From Marinobacterium nitratireducens (GTDB lineage Bacteria > Pseudomonadota > Gammaproteobacteria > Pseudomonadales > Balneatricaceae), in assembly GCF_014645375.1 (NCBI RefSeq), contig NZ_BMLT01000005.1:248001-312000 (forward strand): a stretch of 64,000 nt of DNA. The letters are read 5' to 3'. This document shows, piece by piece, positions 44,226-54,802 of this stretch; within the stretch, counting starts at the first letter, position 1, and every line of letters starts with the position of its first letter. The position numbers and the translations under genes were made by a program. The notes under the pieces are model-generated. The model was not told the origin of the DNA, did not search any database, and was given only the letters and a program-made list of their open reading frames with translations.

Positions 44226-44990
44226 TTACGGATGCAGTTCGTCGAACAGGGCGATGAATTCCTGGGTCAGCTTGTGATTGGGTGCCAGGTGGATCAGAGG
44301 CCGGGCCTCGTCGTGGGACTCGCGCATTTTCACCGATGACGAGATACGGGTCTTCAGAAGCGGCAGGTCCTCTTCGGTCAGCCGTGCCACCATGCGCTGC
44401 GGCAACGACGCCCGCGGCTGGAACTGGTTGACGATGATGCCCTCGACGCTCAGCGACTCGTTATGGTCGATCTGGGTTTCGCGAACATTGTCCAGCAGAC
44501 TGTACAGGGCCTGGCGCGCGAACTCGTCGCAGTCGAACGGAATCAGACAGCGCTCGGCCGCCACCAGCGCCGACAGCGTGAAGAAGTTGAACGCCGGCGG
44601 CGTGTCGATGTAAATCGCGTCGTAATCGTCAAGACGGTTCAGCGCGTCGCGCAGCTTGTAGATCTTGTGCCTGGACTCGAGCTTGGCCTGCAGGTCGCCA
44701 ACATCCGGGTTCGACGGAATCAGGAAAAGGTTCTCGTAGGGTGTCTCGTGCACGTACTCATCGGCCGCGATCGGCTTGAATTGCACACCGAGCATCTGTT
44801 CGAAGAGGTCACGGATATCGGTCTGGGTATGGGCCGCATTCTCGCCCAGCAGATACTGGGTCGAGTTGCACTGGGGGTCGAGGTCGATCACCAGCGTCCG
44901 CAAGCCGCGGGAGGCACTGATAGCCGCGAGGTTGGTGGCGATACTGGATTTGCCGACACCACCTTTCTGGTTGAATACGACACGCTTCAT
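44226..44990 (-). CDS. ParA-like ATPase
   Basis: The 254-residue MinD/ParA-family ATPase has the deviant Walker A QKGGVGKSS (residues 8-16), switch I DLDPQCNSTQYL and Walker B AIYIDTPPAF. No ParB gene is adjacent, so it is not the chromosomal parAB locus, which normally lies beside mnmG-rsmG. Orphan ParA proteins position cargo such as chemoreceptors or storage bodies; the cargo here is unknown. The start is preceded by GGAGAG. Confidence 0.9.
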   Translation of the reverse strand: MKRVVFNQKGGVGKSSIATNLAAISASRGLRTLVIDLDPQCNSTQYLLGENAAHTQTDIRDLFEQMLGVQFKPIAADEYVHETPYENLFLIPSNPDVGDLQAKLESRHKIYKLRDALNRLDDYDAIYIDTPPAFNFFTLSALVAAERCLIPFDCDEFARQALYSLLDNVRETQIDHNESLSVEGIIVNQFQPRASLPQRMVARLTEEDLPLLKTRISSSVKMRESHDEARPLIHLAPNHKLTQEFIALFDELHP

Positions 44991-45164
44991 CGATGCTCTC
45001 CGATCGCTTTCATTATTATCTTGGCATTTAACCGGCCCCCCCCTGCTTCAGCACACCGGACTTGCCGGGACGGCTACCGGGGCTAACTCCGGCACCCGTC
45101 CCGAGCCCCGCAGGGTGGAGGTTCTGCTGCTTCCGTTCTGTGCCGCTGCGCTGCTGCGGCCGGA

Positions 45165-46217
45165 TCAGCCTTCAGACAGCAGGTCGCGCAGGTCGATGAT
45201 CCCTGCGTTGGCCCGGGAAATGTAGGAGGCCATTACCAGGGAATGGTTGGCGACCAGGCCAAAGCCGGTGCCATTGAGGATAAACGGACTCCAGATGGTG
45301 TTCTGGGTCGCCTCCAGCTCCCGGATGATCTGCTGCAGACTCACCAGCGCTTCCTTTTTCTCCAGGGTTGCGGCGAAATCCAGCTCCACGCCTTCGAGAA
45401 GGTGAAGCAGCGCCCAGGCGGTGCCGCGGGCTTCGTAGAAAACGTTGTCGATCTCCATCCAGGGCGTCTGGAAATCGATCTGGTTGGAAGCCTGCCCTGA
45501 CGATGCCTCGACGGCACCGAGCGCCTGACGCCCGACACTGGCGCTGAGCCGCTGTGACAGGCTGCCGAGGCGCGTCGAGACGTCCGCCAGCCACTCGCGC
45601 AAATTGTCGGCACGGGCATGGAACTCGGCGTCTCCGGAGCCCTTCAGCATACGCGACTGATAGGCACGGAGGTGGGTCAGCGCCTTGCGGTATTCCCGTT
45701 CGGTTGGCGGCAGCAGCCAGCTGTTGTTATTGAAGTGCAGCAGCGGCTCGGCCTCGATAAGATCCGGGTCTTCGGTGGACTGCGACTGCGAGCGGCTGAA
45801 CGCCTTGCGCATGGCGCGGCTGGCGTCACGCGCCTGCACCAGGGCGCCGTACTCCCAGCGCGGCACGTTGTCGAGCCAGACGCCGGGCGGCATGCGGTCG
45901 TTGCGCAGATAGCCGCCGGGCTTGTCGAGCAGCGTTTCGACGATCTGGATCAACGCCCCCGTGGTATGGGCTCCGACTGGCGCACTGGCCTTGTCCTGCA
46001 CCGTTTCCCTGACATCGAAGCGGCCCGGCTCCCAGCTCCAGAACATGCCCAGAATAACGCACACCAGCAGGTACAACCCCACCAGAGCCAGCACCCACTT
46101 GAACCAGCCACTGGAGCCGAAACGGGCACTCAGCCGGTCCCAGCGCGAGAGCCACCAACGCTGCAGTTTTTCCAAAATGCTTCCCTTTTTCCGGGCCGTC
46201 GCGCCGTCGTCCGCCAC
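45165..46217 (-). CDS. DUF2333 family membrane-anchored protein
   Basis: The 350-residue protein has a cytoplasmic basic N-terminus, a single membrane helix (about residues 40-61, WVLALVGLYLLVCVILGMFW) and a large periplasmic domain matching the uncharacterised DUF2333 family. Blocks include PGGYLRNDRMPPGVWLDN, EAEPLLHFNNNSWLLPPTEREY and the C-terminal SRANAGIIDLRDLL. It is transcribed in the same direction as the ParA-like gene, 174 bp away. No enzymatic motif is evident. Confidence 0.87.
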   Translation of the reverse strand: MADDGATARKKGSILEKLQRWWLSRWDRLSARFGSSGWFKWVLALVGLYLLVCVILGMFWSWEPGRFDVRETVQDKASAPVGAHTTGALIQIVETLLDKPGGYLRNDRMPPGVWLDNVPRWEYGALVQARDASRAMRKAFSRSQSQSTEDPDLIEAEPLLHFNNNSWLLPPTEREYRKALTHLRAYQSRMLKGSGDAEFHARADNLREWLADVSTRLGSLSQRLSASVGRQALGAVEASSGQASNQIDFQTPWMEIDNVFYEARGTAWALLHLLEGVELDFAATLEKKEALVSLQQIIRELEATQNTIWSPFILNGTGFGLVANHSLVMASYISRANAGIIDLRDLLSEG

Positions 46218-46688
46218 GGCTGTAAATGCTGCAAGGGACTATCTCCGATTTACCCCGCAGGGTCAATGGCGCCCCGGGCCCGGGCGCGGGGCCAAATCAT
46301 GCTCAACCGGCACCTGGCAAGGTGGCAACAAAGCAGGAAATCAGCCGTAACTTCTTTGAAATGGACGCTAACAGCACACAGGACGGGGTTTTGATAGACA
46401 CACTTCACAGTTTCATGCACACTAGGCGGTCAATTCCCTTTTACCGCTGATTTTCGGGGCATCCGGATGGCCAGAATCCTGATCCTGCACGACACCGGCG
46501 CGAAATGGTCCGGCACGCAAAAGTCCGGAGCCTGTGGCGTTATTCTGTGGCGGGACAGCGGCGATGTATCAGACGCCCTGCCGTTAGCACCGAACATCGG
46601 TATTCGCTCCCGGGGGGCGTGTACGTCACGCTGCAGCGGGCGCGAAATCAGTAAACCATTGTCACCACGAATTTAAGACGAGAACAGA
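46218..46688. other. Long accB leader interval
   Basis: This 471-bp stretch between the divergent DUF2333 gene and accB holds the aroQ-like remnant (46467-46587) and must include the accBC promoter. No clear -35/-10 pair was found. Confidence 0.5.
46467..46587 (+). pseudogene. aroQ: Probable internally deleted aroQ (type II 3-dehydroquinate dehydratase) remnant
   Basis: The first residues, MARILILH followed by GT at positions 16-17, line up without gaps with the N-terminus of AroQ (MARILVLHGPNLNLLGT). After a short stretch, GVI (46536-46544) continues, if one base (46545) is skipped, as CGGTAAMYQ before a TAG at 46585-46587. That resembles the AroQ C-terminus (GVICG-x-GA-x-GY). The ~100 residues between are missing. 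In Pseudomonas and many relatives aroQ sits directly before accB. Matches are short, so this is an inference, not proof. Confidence 0.45.
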
Positions 46689-47159
46689 ATGGATATCCGC
46701 AAAGTCAAGAAACTGATCGAACTGCTGGAAGAATCCAACATCAACGAAATCGAGATCAAGGAGGGCGAGGAGTCCGTTCGCATCAGCCGCCTGTCTCACA
46801 ACGGCAACCCGCAGATGTTGATGCCGCAGGCATACATGCAGCCAGCGCCGGCTGCTGCAGCACCGGTAGCGGCCCCCGCTCCGGCAGCGCCTGCCGCCGA
46901 GCCTGCCGCCGCTGATGAGCCCAACGGTCACGTCGTGCGCTCGCCGATGGTCGGCACCTTCTACCGCTCTCCCTCCCCCAGCTCGCCGGCGTTCATCGAA
47001 GTCGGCAAGAGCGTCAAGGCCGGTGACGTCATCTGCATCGTCGAGGCCATGAAGATGATGAACCAGATCGAAGCCGACAAGTCCGGCGTCATCGAGGCCA
47101 TCCTGGTCGATGACGGCCAGCCGGTCGAATTCGACCAGCCGCTGGTTACCATCGTCTAA
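46689..47159 (+). CDS. accB: Biotin carboxyl carrier protein of acetyl-CoA carboxylase
   Basis: The 156-residue subunit carries biotin on Lys122 in the invariant [11 protein letters not shown] motif. It has the usual N-terminal helix ([22 protein letters not shown]), an Ala/Pro-rich flexible linker (about residues 54-78) and the C-terminal biotinyl fold ending FDQPLVTIV. It shuttles carboxybiotin between AccC and the AccAD carboxyltransferase for malonyl-CoA synthesis. It forms an operon with accC, 35 bp downstream. Confidence 0.97.
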   Translation: MDIRKVKKLIELLEESNINEIEIKEGEESVRISRLSHNGNPQMLMPQAYMQPAPAAAAPVAAPAPAAPAAEPAAADEPNGHVVRSPMVGTFYRSPSPSSPAFIEVGKSVKAGDVICIVEAMKMMNQIEADKSGVIEAILVDDGQPVEFDQPLVTIV

Positions 47160-47194
47160 CAGGCCTTCGCATCAGATCAAGGAACCAACACCAG

Positions 47195-48535
47195 ATGCTT
47201 GAAAAAGTCGTCATAGCCAACCGGGGCGAAATCGCACTGCGCATTCTGCGGGCCTGCAAGGAGCTGGGCATCAAAACCGTGGCGGTCCACTCCGTCGCGG
47301 ACCGCGACCTGATGCATGTGCGCATGGCCGATGAGGCCGTCTGTATCGGTCCGGCGCCCTCGCCGGCAAGCTACCTGAACATTCCGGCGATCATCAGCGC
47401 CGCCGAAGTCACCGATGCCAGCGGCATTCACCCGGGCTACGGCTTCCTCGCCGAGAACGCCAACTTCGCCGAGCAGGTCGAGCGCTCCGGGTTCAAGTTC
47501 ATCGGCCCGACCGCCGATGTTATCCGCCTGATGGGTGACAAGGTATCCGCCATCGAGGCCATGAAAAAAGCCGGCGTGCCGACCGTACCCGGTTCGGACG
47601 GCCCGCTGCCGGAAGACGCCGACGAGATCCACGCCGTCGCCCAGCGTATCGGCTACCCGGTGATCATCAAGGCCGCCGCCGGCGGCGGCGGTCGTGGGAT
47701 GCGCGTGGTGCACACCGAGGCAGCGCTGCTGAACTCCATCCATATCACCCGCTCCGAAGCGGCCGCCGCCTTTGGCGATGATACCGTGTACATGGAGAAG
47801 TTCCTCGAGAACCCGCGCCACGTCGAGGTTCAGGTGCTGGCCGATGGCCAGGGCAACGCCATCCACCTCTACGACCGCGACTGCTCGCTGCAGCGCCGTC
47901 ACCAGAAGGTGGTCGAGGAAGCACCCGCGCCGGGCATCGACGAGGACGCCCGCCGCCACGTGCTGCAGTCGTGCATCGACGCCTGCATCACCATCAACTA
48001 CCGCGGCGCAGGCACCTTCGAGTTCCTGTATGAGGACGGCCGTTTCTACTTCATCGAGATGAACACCCGCGTTCAGGTGGAGCACCCGGTCACCGAAATG
48101 GTCACCGGCGTCGACATCGTCAAGGAGCAGCTGCGCATCGCCTCCGGCGAGAAGCTGTCGCTGACCCAGGACGACATCGTCTGTCACGGCCACGCCTTCG
48201 AGTGCCGCATCAACGCCGAGGATCCGAAGACCTTCATGCCGAGCCCCGGCAACGTCAAGCACTTCCATGCCCCGGGTGGCTTCGGCGTGCGGGTGGACTC
48301 GCACCTGTACAGCGGCTATACCGTGCCGCCGCACTACGACTCGCTGGTCGCCAAGCTGATCACCTACGGCGAGGACCGGGAAATCGCGCTGACGCGCATG
48401 CGCAACGCGCTGGACGAGATGCTGGTCGAAGGTATCCGCACCAACATCCCGCTGCACCAGGAAATCGTGCGTGATACCCGCTTCGGCGAAGGCGGCGTCA
48501 ACATCCACTACCTGGAGAAGAAGCTCGGGTTGTAA
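47195..48535 (+). CDS. accC: Biotin carboxylase subunit of acetyl-CoA carboxylase
   Basis: The 446-residue ATP-grasp enzyme carboxylates the biotin of AccB. The N-terminal domain starts [20 protein letters not shown]. The ATP loop is [12 protein letters not shown], and the catalytic region [20 protein letters not shown] is intact. Length equals the usual 445-450. A strong terminator follows, and the phosphonate island begins beyond it. The minus strand carries an antisense open frame of similar length that is a codon-bias shadow. Confidence 0.98.
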   Translation: MLEKVVIANRGEIALRILRACKELGIKTVAVHSVADRDLMHVRMADEAVCIGPAPSPASYLNIPAIISAAEVTDASGIHPGYGFLAENANFAEQVERSGFKFIGPTADVIRLMGDKVSAIEAMKKAGVPTVPGSDGPLPEDADEIHAVAQRIGYPVIIKAAAGGGGRGMRVVHTEAALLNSIHITRSEAAAAFGDDTVYMEKFLENPRHVEVQVLADGQGNAIHLYDRDCSLQRRHQKVVEEAPAPGIDEDARRHVLQSCIDACITINYRGAGTFEFLYEDGRFYFIEMNTRVQVEHPVTEMVTGVDIVKEQLRIASGEKLSLTQDDIVCHGHAFECRINAEDPKTFMPSPGNVKHFHAPGGFGVRVDSHLYSGYTVPPHYDSLVAKLITYGEDREIALTRMRNALDEMLVEGIRTNIPLHQEIVRDTRFGEGGVNIHYLEKKLGL

Positions 48536-48558
48536 CAACCAGCGGCGACTTCCCACCG

Positions 48559-48583
48559 AAAAGCCCGCATCGCGGGCTTTTTT
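48559..48583. terminator. Rho-independent terminator after accC
   Basis: AAAAGCCCGC (48559-48568) and GCGGGCTTTTTT (48572-48583) form a 10-bp stem with a 3-base loop and T6. The opposite strand reads T4, so it may also end phnX transcripts. Confidence 0.92.
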
Positions 48584-48656
48584 AATGGTGAGTTGCGAGT
48601 TGACAGCTTGGCGCCAGTGGCCACAAGGATTCAACTCTAAACTGTCGACTCGAATC

Positions 48657-49487
48657 CTAGGGTTGTTCACCCTGCGCCAGACGGGCCTCGATATCCTCGA
48701 TCACCGACGGCAGCTCGGCCACGCTGTCGATCACATAGTGCGCGCCGGCGCTGCGAAAGCGCTGGCAGGCGGCAGTACGCCTTAGCTCCTGCTCCCCCGC
48801 GTCCAGCGCCTCCCATGCAGCCAGGTCGAGACCGACCTCGTTGCCGGAGATCGCCACGCCGACGGTCCAGCAGCCGGCATTGAGGCCTTCCTCGATACCG
48901 GTCAGCGTATCGTCGACCTTGACCACGCCCTGTACCGCCTCGATTTCGAGATCGAGCATGTTCTTCAGCGTCATGTGCGGAAAGGGACGCCCGCGCGGCA
49001 CGTCGGTAGCACAGACATTGGAGGACGGGCGGTAACCCTGGGCGGCGGCGAGCGGCAGCAGCTCCGCGATCATCTCCTGGCTATAGCCGGTATTGGCGCC
49101 GATAGCGATACCGCGCTCATCCAGATAATCGAAGGTGGCCTTCGCGCCCGGAATCAGCTGCGCCCGCTCGGCGATGCTCGCAATCTGCATCGGCACGAAG
49201 TCCGCATAGAGGCGGTCGATGTCCGATTCGTTCGGCGCCTGACCATGGGCCGTGGCCCAGGCGTCGCGAATGCGCGGCAGCGCCAGCAGGCGGGAAATAT
49301 GCTCGCGCTTCTCGGTCCCCATCGGCTCGCGGGCCTCGGCCAGGGTGATCGGTACGCCATTGACCTCGAACAGGCTGCAGAAGGCGTGAATCGGCGCCAT
49401 CGAACCGAAGTCGATGGTGGTGCCTGCCCAGTCGAAGATCACGGCCTGTACCGGGCCTGCGTAAAAACGGGTGTATCCAAAGCTCAT
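48657..49487 (-). CDS. phnX: Phosphonoacetaldehyde hydrolase (phosphonatase)
   Basis: PhnX cleaves the C-P bond of phosphonoacetaldehyde to acetaldehyde and phosphate. The 276-residue HAD-superfamily protein has the nucleophile Asp19 in VIFDWAGTT, the Schiff-base lysine Lys60 in the cap (MGTEKREHI), NTGYSQEM and the metal-binding VVKVDDTLTGIEEG. It is 51 bp downstream of phnW and probably co-transcribed from the PhnR-controlled phnW promoter. The product acetaldehyde would feed central carbon metabolism. Confidence 0.96.
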   Translation of the reverse strand: MSFGYTRFYAGPVQAVIFDWAGTTIDFGSMAPIHAFCSLFEVNGVPITLAEAREPMGTEKREHISRLLALPRIRDAWATAHGQAPNESDIDRLYADFVPMQIASIAERAQLIPGAKATFDYLDERGIAIGANTGYSQEMIAELLPLAAAQGYRPSSNVCATDVPRGRPFPHMTLKNMLDLEIEAVQGVVKVDDTLTGIEEGLNAGCWTVGVAISGNEVGLDLAAWEALDAGEQELRRTAACQRFRSAGAHYVIDSVAELPSVIEDIEARLAQGEQP

Positions 49488-49538
49488 ACTAGTCTCCTGT
49501 CGGGTCGCCGGACGGATGTGGCGATAGGTTCATTCGGG

Positions 49539-50657
49539 TCAGAGGTGCAGGTCGACCTGCAGTTCGTCGAGGGTTTCGGTCACCGCCGCCAGCAGACCGT
49601 CAATCTGCACATCATGCAGCTGACCGATATGTCCGATACGGAAGCTTTCGGCCTGGGTCAGCTTGCCGGGGTAGATGATGTAGCCTTTGGCCTTCAGCCG
49701 GTCGTAGAACGACCTGAAGTCAAAGTTGGCATGGGTCGGGCTCAGAAAGGTGGTAATCACCGGAGAAAACCAGCGGTCTTCGAGCAGCGTCCTGAAGCCG
49801 AGGTCCCGCAGTCCGGCCACGGTGCGATCGCGGTTGCGGGTATAGCGCGCCAGCCGCCCTGCCACGCCGCCTTCGGCCTCGTGTTCGCGCAGCGCCTGCA
49901 GAAAGGCCGCCACCACATGGGTCGGCGGTGTGAAGCGCCATTGACCGGTACGCTCCATGTAGCGCCACTGGTCGTAAAGATCCAGGCACAGTGAATGGGC
50001 ATTGCCCTCGGCGCCTTCCAGTATCGGACGACGAATCAGCGCATAACCGAAACCCGGCACGCCTTCGATGCACTTGTTGGCCGCCGAGATCAGCGCATCG
50101 AACTCTAACTCGCCGGCGTCGACCGGCAGCGCGCCGAACGCACTCATGGCGTCGATAATCAGGCTCCGGCCGGCGGCCTTCACCACCTCGGCAATCTCCG
50201 CCACCGGATTGAGAATGCCGGAGCTGGTTTCGCAGAACACCAGGGCGACATGGCTGATTGCAGAGTCCGCGGCCAGCGCTTCGGCCACTTCCTCCGGGCT
50301 CGGCGGCGCATAATCGCCCTTGTCGATGGCGACGTACCCGCGTCCCATGTACGACAGGGACTTGCCGATACGCTGACCGTAGGCGCCGTTCATCAGCACC
50401 AATACCTTGCCATCTCGCGGTACCAGGGTGCCCAGGGTCGCTTCCACCGCGAAGGAACCGCTCCCCTGCACCGGCACGCAGACGTGGCTGTCTTCGGCAT
50501 TGGCCAGCGCCAGCAGGCGCCGGCACAGCTCCCCGGTCATGGCATTGAAGTCCGCATCCCAGGAGCCCCAGTCATGCAGCATGGCCTGCTTGGTCGTCAG
50601 GCTCGTGGTGATCGGTCCCGGTGTCAGCAGATAGGGATCGACAGTTTCGTTACGCAT
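49539..50657 (-). CDS. phnW: 2-aminoethylphosphonate-pyruvate transaminase
   Basis: PhnW moves the amino group of 2-aminoethylphosphonate (AEP) to pyruvate, giving phosphonoacetaldehyde and alanine. The 372-residue fold-I PLP enzyme starts with [11 protein letters not shown], has the PLP-lysine Lys195 in SAANKCIEG, and [12 protein letters not shown] around residue 141. It is the promoter-proximal gene of phnW-phnX; the palindrome at 50729-50744 lies 72 bp upstream. Confidence 0.96.
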   Translation of the reverse strand: MRNETVDPYLLTPGPITTSLTTKQAMLHDWGSWDADFNAMTGELCRRLLALANAEDSHVCVPVQGSGSFAVEATLGTLVPRDGKVLVLMNGAYGQRIGKSLSYMGRGYVAIDKGDYAPPSPEEVAEALAADSAISHVALVFCETSSGILNPVAEIAEVVKAAGRSLIIDAMSAFGALPVDAGELEFDALISAANKCIEGVPGFGYALIRRPILEGAEGNAHSLCLDLYDQWRYMERTGQWRFTPPTHVVAAFLQALREHEAEGGVAGRLARYTRNRDRTVAGLRDLGFRTLLEDRWFSPVITTFLSPTHANFDFRSFYDRLKAKGYIIYPGKLTQAESFRIGHIGQLHDVQIDGLLAAVTETLDELQVDLHL

Positions 50658-50728
50658 GGTTCACTCACTTTCAAGAATTCAGGCAGGGCCGGCGTACAAG
50701 CGCCCTGCGTACGTTAGTAGACGCCATA

Positions 50729-50744
50729 TCTGGTATACACCAGA
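50729..50744. promoter_or_regulatory. PhnR-type operator upstream of phnW
   Basis: TCTGGTATACACCAGA is a 16-bp near-perfect palindrome (one mismatched pair). It matches the sites at 54720-54735 and 55654-55669 and lies between phnW and the end of the importer operon. Confidence 0.75.
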
Positions 50745-50812
50745 GAATAGAGCCAGATTTTGCCCGGGGCTGGGTCCTGTACCCGCCCGGCTGCAATTCG
50801 GCTACGCCGACT

Positions 50813-52528
50813 TCATGCCCTGGCCTGTCGCCAGCACTGACTGCGGCCAAGCAGCAGGCGCGACAGCCCCCAGTGAAGCCCCTTGACCCCGATGCAGGTC
50901 AGCATCAGCACGACACCCATGGCCGCCGCCGGTGCGATATCGCCTGCATCGTCCATATTCAGCACCGCCACCGACGCCAGAGCGGTTTGACTCGAATAGA
51001 GGAACACCACCGCCGAAACCGTATTCAGGGCATTGACGAAAAGATAGAGCGCGACCTCGAGCAGCGCCGGCAGACACACCGGCAGCGTCACACGCCAGCA
51101 AGTGACATAGAAAGGCACCTTGAGCGACGCCGACACCGCTTCGAACTCGCCGTCGATCTGCTTCAACGCCGTCACCAGAGTCAGGTGACAGACGGTGTAA
51201 TAGTGGGCAATGGTACAGAGCACCAGAATTGCCAGGGTGCCGTAGATACCGTTCAGCGGATTGCCCGGCTCGTTGAAGAAGAAGATGTAGGAAAGCCCCA
51301 GCACCATTCCCGGAACCGCCAGCGGCACCATCGCCATCAGATGCACCAGAGTGCGCAGCGGGCCAAGGCCCGGTACCTTCTCGACCAGATAGGCATTGGC
51401 GAATATCACCAGGGTGCCGATGACCGCAGTCCAGCCTGCCATCTGCAGGGAGTTGAAATAGGCACCCCAGCCACCGCCGTCCATCAGGTCGAAACGGTAG
51501 TTGTTGAAGCTCAGGTCCAGATTGTAGGGCCAGAAGGTCACCAGCGACGCGTAGACCGCCATCCCCAGCACGCCCAGTATCACCACGGCTACCGGTGTAC
51601 AGAGCAGCAGCAGCGACCAGTCCCGAGCGCGATGCGGCTTCACGCGCAGTGGCTCAGCACGGGCTGTCAGCAACGCCACCTGACGACGCTGCACCCAGCG
51701 ATCCACCGCGAAGGCCAGCACCGCCGGCAGCAGCAGGATCACCGACACCACCGAGCCCATCTGGAAGTTCTGCAGACCGATCACCTGCTTGTAGATATCG
51801 GTCGCCAGTACGTTGTACTGCCCGCCGATCACCTTGGGCGCGCCGAAATCGGTAATCGCCAGGGTGAAGACGACAAAAGCCGCGCTGATCAGGCCGTACT
51901 TGATGGACGGCAGCGTGACCGTCATGAAAGCCCTCAGCGGGCTGGTACGCAGCGCCCTGGCGGACTCGTAAAGACGCGCATCGCTGTTCTCGAGCGCCGT
52001 GCAGAGGATCATCACCGCATGGGGAAAGCACCAGAACGACATGCTGACGACGATGCCGATCGGGCCGTAAATGCTGTGCCCCATCAACAGGTCCTTGAGC
52101 ACGCCCTGGTTGCCAAACAGGTACACCATCGAAATCGCCGGCAGCAGCGAAGGCGCGAAGATAGGCCCCATAACCAGCACCTTCAGCAGGCCCCGACCCG
52201 GCATGCGGGAGCGCGTCAGGGCGAAGGCCGTCATCAGTGCCAGTGACACCACGATCAGCGTGGTGAGCGATGCAACCCAAAGCGAGTTGGTTATCGAGTG
52301 CATCAGACTCGGGTCGGCAACATAGGCGCGGAAGTTGGCGAGCCCGACAAACTGCCCGTGGCGGTCCTCGAGCGACTTGGACAGCAGACTGTAAAGCGGC
52401 AGCACCAGCGCGATCGCCAGCATGGCGATCGCGACCAGCAAACAGAGGATCGGCAGGCTGCAGTCGATACCGAGCAGTCGCGCCCGCTTCTTCGCCAGGA
52501 ATCCCGGCGGGTTCAATAGGGTATCCAT
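50813..52528 (-). CDS. Putative AEP ABC importer, fused permease
   Basis: The 571-residue inner-membrane protein is two permease halves in one chain (about residues 20-290 and 300-565), each with six hydrophobic segments and an EAA-type cytoplasmic loop (LYESARALRTSPLRAFMTVTLP and EFEAVSASLKVPFYVTCWRVTLP). It belongs with the AEP-type importers that accompany phnWX (sometimes named phnU2). It follows the ATPase stop by 2 bp and shares the operon SBP-ATPase-permease. Confidence 0.9.
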   Translation of the reverse strand: MDTLLNPPGFLAKKRARLLGIDCSLPILCLLVAIAMLAIALVLPLYSLLSKSLEDRHGQFVGLANFRAYVADPSLMHSITNSLWVASLTTLIVVSLALMTAFALTRSRMPGRGLLKVLVMGPIFAPSLLPAISMVYLFGNQGVLKDLLMGHSIYGPIGIVVSMSFWCFPHAVMILCTALENSDARLYESARALRTSPLRAFMTVTLPSIKYGLISAAFVVFTLAITDFGAPKVIGGQYNVLATDIYKQVIGLQNFQMGSVVSVILLLPAVLAFAVDRWVQRRQVALLTARAEPLRVKPHRARDWSLLLLCTPVAVVILGVLGMAVYASLVTFWPYNLDLSFNNYRFDLMDGGGWGAYFNSLQMAGWTAVIGTLVIFANAYLVEKVPGLGPLRTLVHLMAMVPLAVPGMVLGLSYIFFFNEPGNPLNGIYGTLAILVLCTIAHYYTVCHLTLVTALKQIDGEFEAVSASLKVPFYVTCWRVTLPVCLPALLEVALYLFVNALNTVSAVVFLYSSQTALASVAVLNMDDAGDIAPAAAMGVVLMLTCIGVKGLHWGLSRLLLGRSQCWRQARA

Positions 52529-52530
52529 GA

Positions 52531-53595
<1,065 letters not shown>

Positions 53596-53618
53596 GCTCG
53601 GCCTCTTTGAATAGAAAC

Positions 53619-53642
53619 GGCGCGCCCCCGAACGGCGCGCCC
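53619..53642. other. Hairpin between substrate-binding-protein and ATPase genes
   Basis: GGCGCGCC occurs at 53619-53626 and 53634-53641 and can fold into an 8-bp stem in the transcript. Such intergenic hairpins often stabilise the abundant binding-protein mRNA over downstream genes. No T-tract is present. Confidence 0.6.
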
Positions 53643-53657
53643 TTTGCCAGATCGGCG

Positions 53658-54698
53658 TTACTTGGCTTCGGACTTGCTGTCGTAACGACGCTGCCACTCG
53701 GTAAGGATGGCGTCGCGATTACCCGCAGCCCAGACAAAGTCGTTGTCGATCATCAGCGACTCGGGGTTCTCGGGGTAGAACTCCACCGGCTGGGCGACAC
53801 CCGGGATGGCGACGACCGCATAGCCCTGGTTGTACATTTCGTTGGCCTTGCGAGACGCCGCGAAGTCCAGCAGTTTTTTCGCCGCGTCCAGTTTGTCCGT
53901 GCCCTTGACGATGGCCGCCGCTTCCATGTCCCAGCCCATGCCTTCGCGCGGGAACACCAGCTCAAGCGGCGCCCCCTTCTTCTTCAGTTTGGCGCCCTGG
54001 TAGGCAAAGGAGATACCGATCGGCGTTTCGCCGGTCGCCGTCAGCTTGCATGGTTTGGAGCCGGAATGGGTGTAGCGGGAGATATTGGTGTGTAGACGGT
54101 CCATGTAGTCCCAGCCCTTTTCTTCGCCGAACATCTGCAGCCAGGACGAGACGTCGAGGAAGCCGGTGCCGGAGGAGTTCGGGTTCGGCATGATAAGGTG
54201 GCCCCGATAAACCGGCTTGGTCAGATCTTCCCAGGAGGACGGCATCGGCAGGCCAAGCTTCTCGGCTTCGACAGTGTTGACGCAGATGCCCGCCACCCAG
54301 GCATCGAGCCCGATCCAGGACGGCACTGCGTCAGCGTCGCGGAATTTCGGCGACAGCGCCTCCAGGCCTGCCGGCGCGTATGGCTGCAGCATGCCTTCAC
54401 CCTTTAGCACCAGCAGCGAGGTCGCCGCCAGGCCCCAGACCACGTCGGCCTGCGGATTGCTCTTTTCAGCCAGCAGCTTGGCGGTGACGATACCGGTGGA
54501 GTCGCGCACCCAGTTCACCTTGATATCCGGGTTCGCGTTCTCGAACTCACCGGCGTAGCGCTTGAGGTCTTCCGCCTCGAAAGCCGTATAGACGGTCAGT
54601 TCGGTAGCGGCATTGGCCTGCACAGCCGCAGCCAGGGCACCGGCCGCAGCCAGGGCACCGGCCGCAGCCAGTTTGTAAAACAGTTTTTTCAGGTTCAT
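53658..54698 (-). CDS. Putative AEP ABC importer, periplasmic binding protein
   Basis: The 346-residue protein starts at ATG 54698 after a GAGG ribosome site. The signal peptide is unusual: its hydrophobic core is a repeat of AAAGAL encoded by an 18-bp tandem repeat, before a cleavage site near VQANAA. The mature part is a class-II binding protein of the Fe3+/phosphonate type ([57 protein letters not shown]). It heads the importer operon and has an operator 22 bp upstream. Confidence 0.92.
   Translation of the reverse strand: MNLKKLFYKLAAAGALAAAGALAAAVQANAATELTVYTAFEAEDLKRYAGEFENANPDIKVNWVRDSTGIVTAKLLAEKSNPQADVVWGLAATSLLVLKGEGMLQPYAPAGLEALSPKFRDADAVPSWIGLDAWVAGICVNTVEAEKLGLPMPSSWEDLTKPVYRGHLIMPNPNSSGTGFLDVSSWLQMFGEEKGWDYMDRLHTNISRYTHSGSKPCKLTATGETPIGISFAYQGAKLKKKGAPLELVFPREGMGWDMEAAAIVKGTDKLDAAKKLLDFAASRKANEMYNQGYAVVAIPGVAQPVEFYPENPESLMIDNDFVWAAGNRDAILTEWQRRYDSKSEAK
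54626..54672. repeat. 18-bp tandem repeat within the signal-peptide coding region
   Basis: Two full copies (54626-54643, 54644-54661) and an 11-bp partial copy are identical. Each full unit codes six residues of the signal-peptide core. Confidence 0.95.
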
Positions 54699-54719
54699 CG
54701 TCCAAGTCCTCGACTTCAA

Positions 54720-54735
54720 TCTGGTGTATACCAAT
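54720..54735. promoter_or_regulatory. PhnR-type operator upstream of the importer operon
   Basis: TCTGGTGTATACCAAT matches the other two sites except at the right end, where the final AGA is AAT. It lies 22 bp upstream of the binding-protein ATG. Confidence 0.7.
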
Positions 54736-54802
54736 GAATGCGCACAGATTAAGTGTGGAGTTTGACGATTCGGTTACAGAAAAAAGAAACTCCCGTGACG
54801 CA

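Noticed and set aside
44226-44990. ParA-like gene considered as the chromosomal partition locus
   Set aside because: No parB, mnmG or rsmG lies beside it, so an orphan ParA is the better reading.
47177-48670. Antisense open frame of about 500 codons across accC
   Set aside because: It is a codon-bias shadow of accC with no domain signature; accC matches its family over the whole length.
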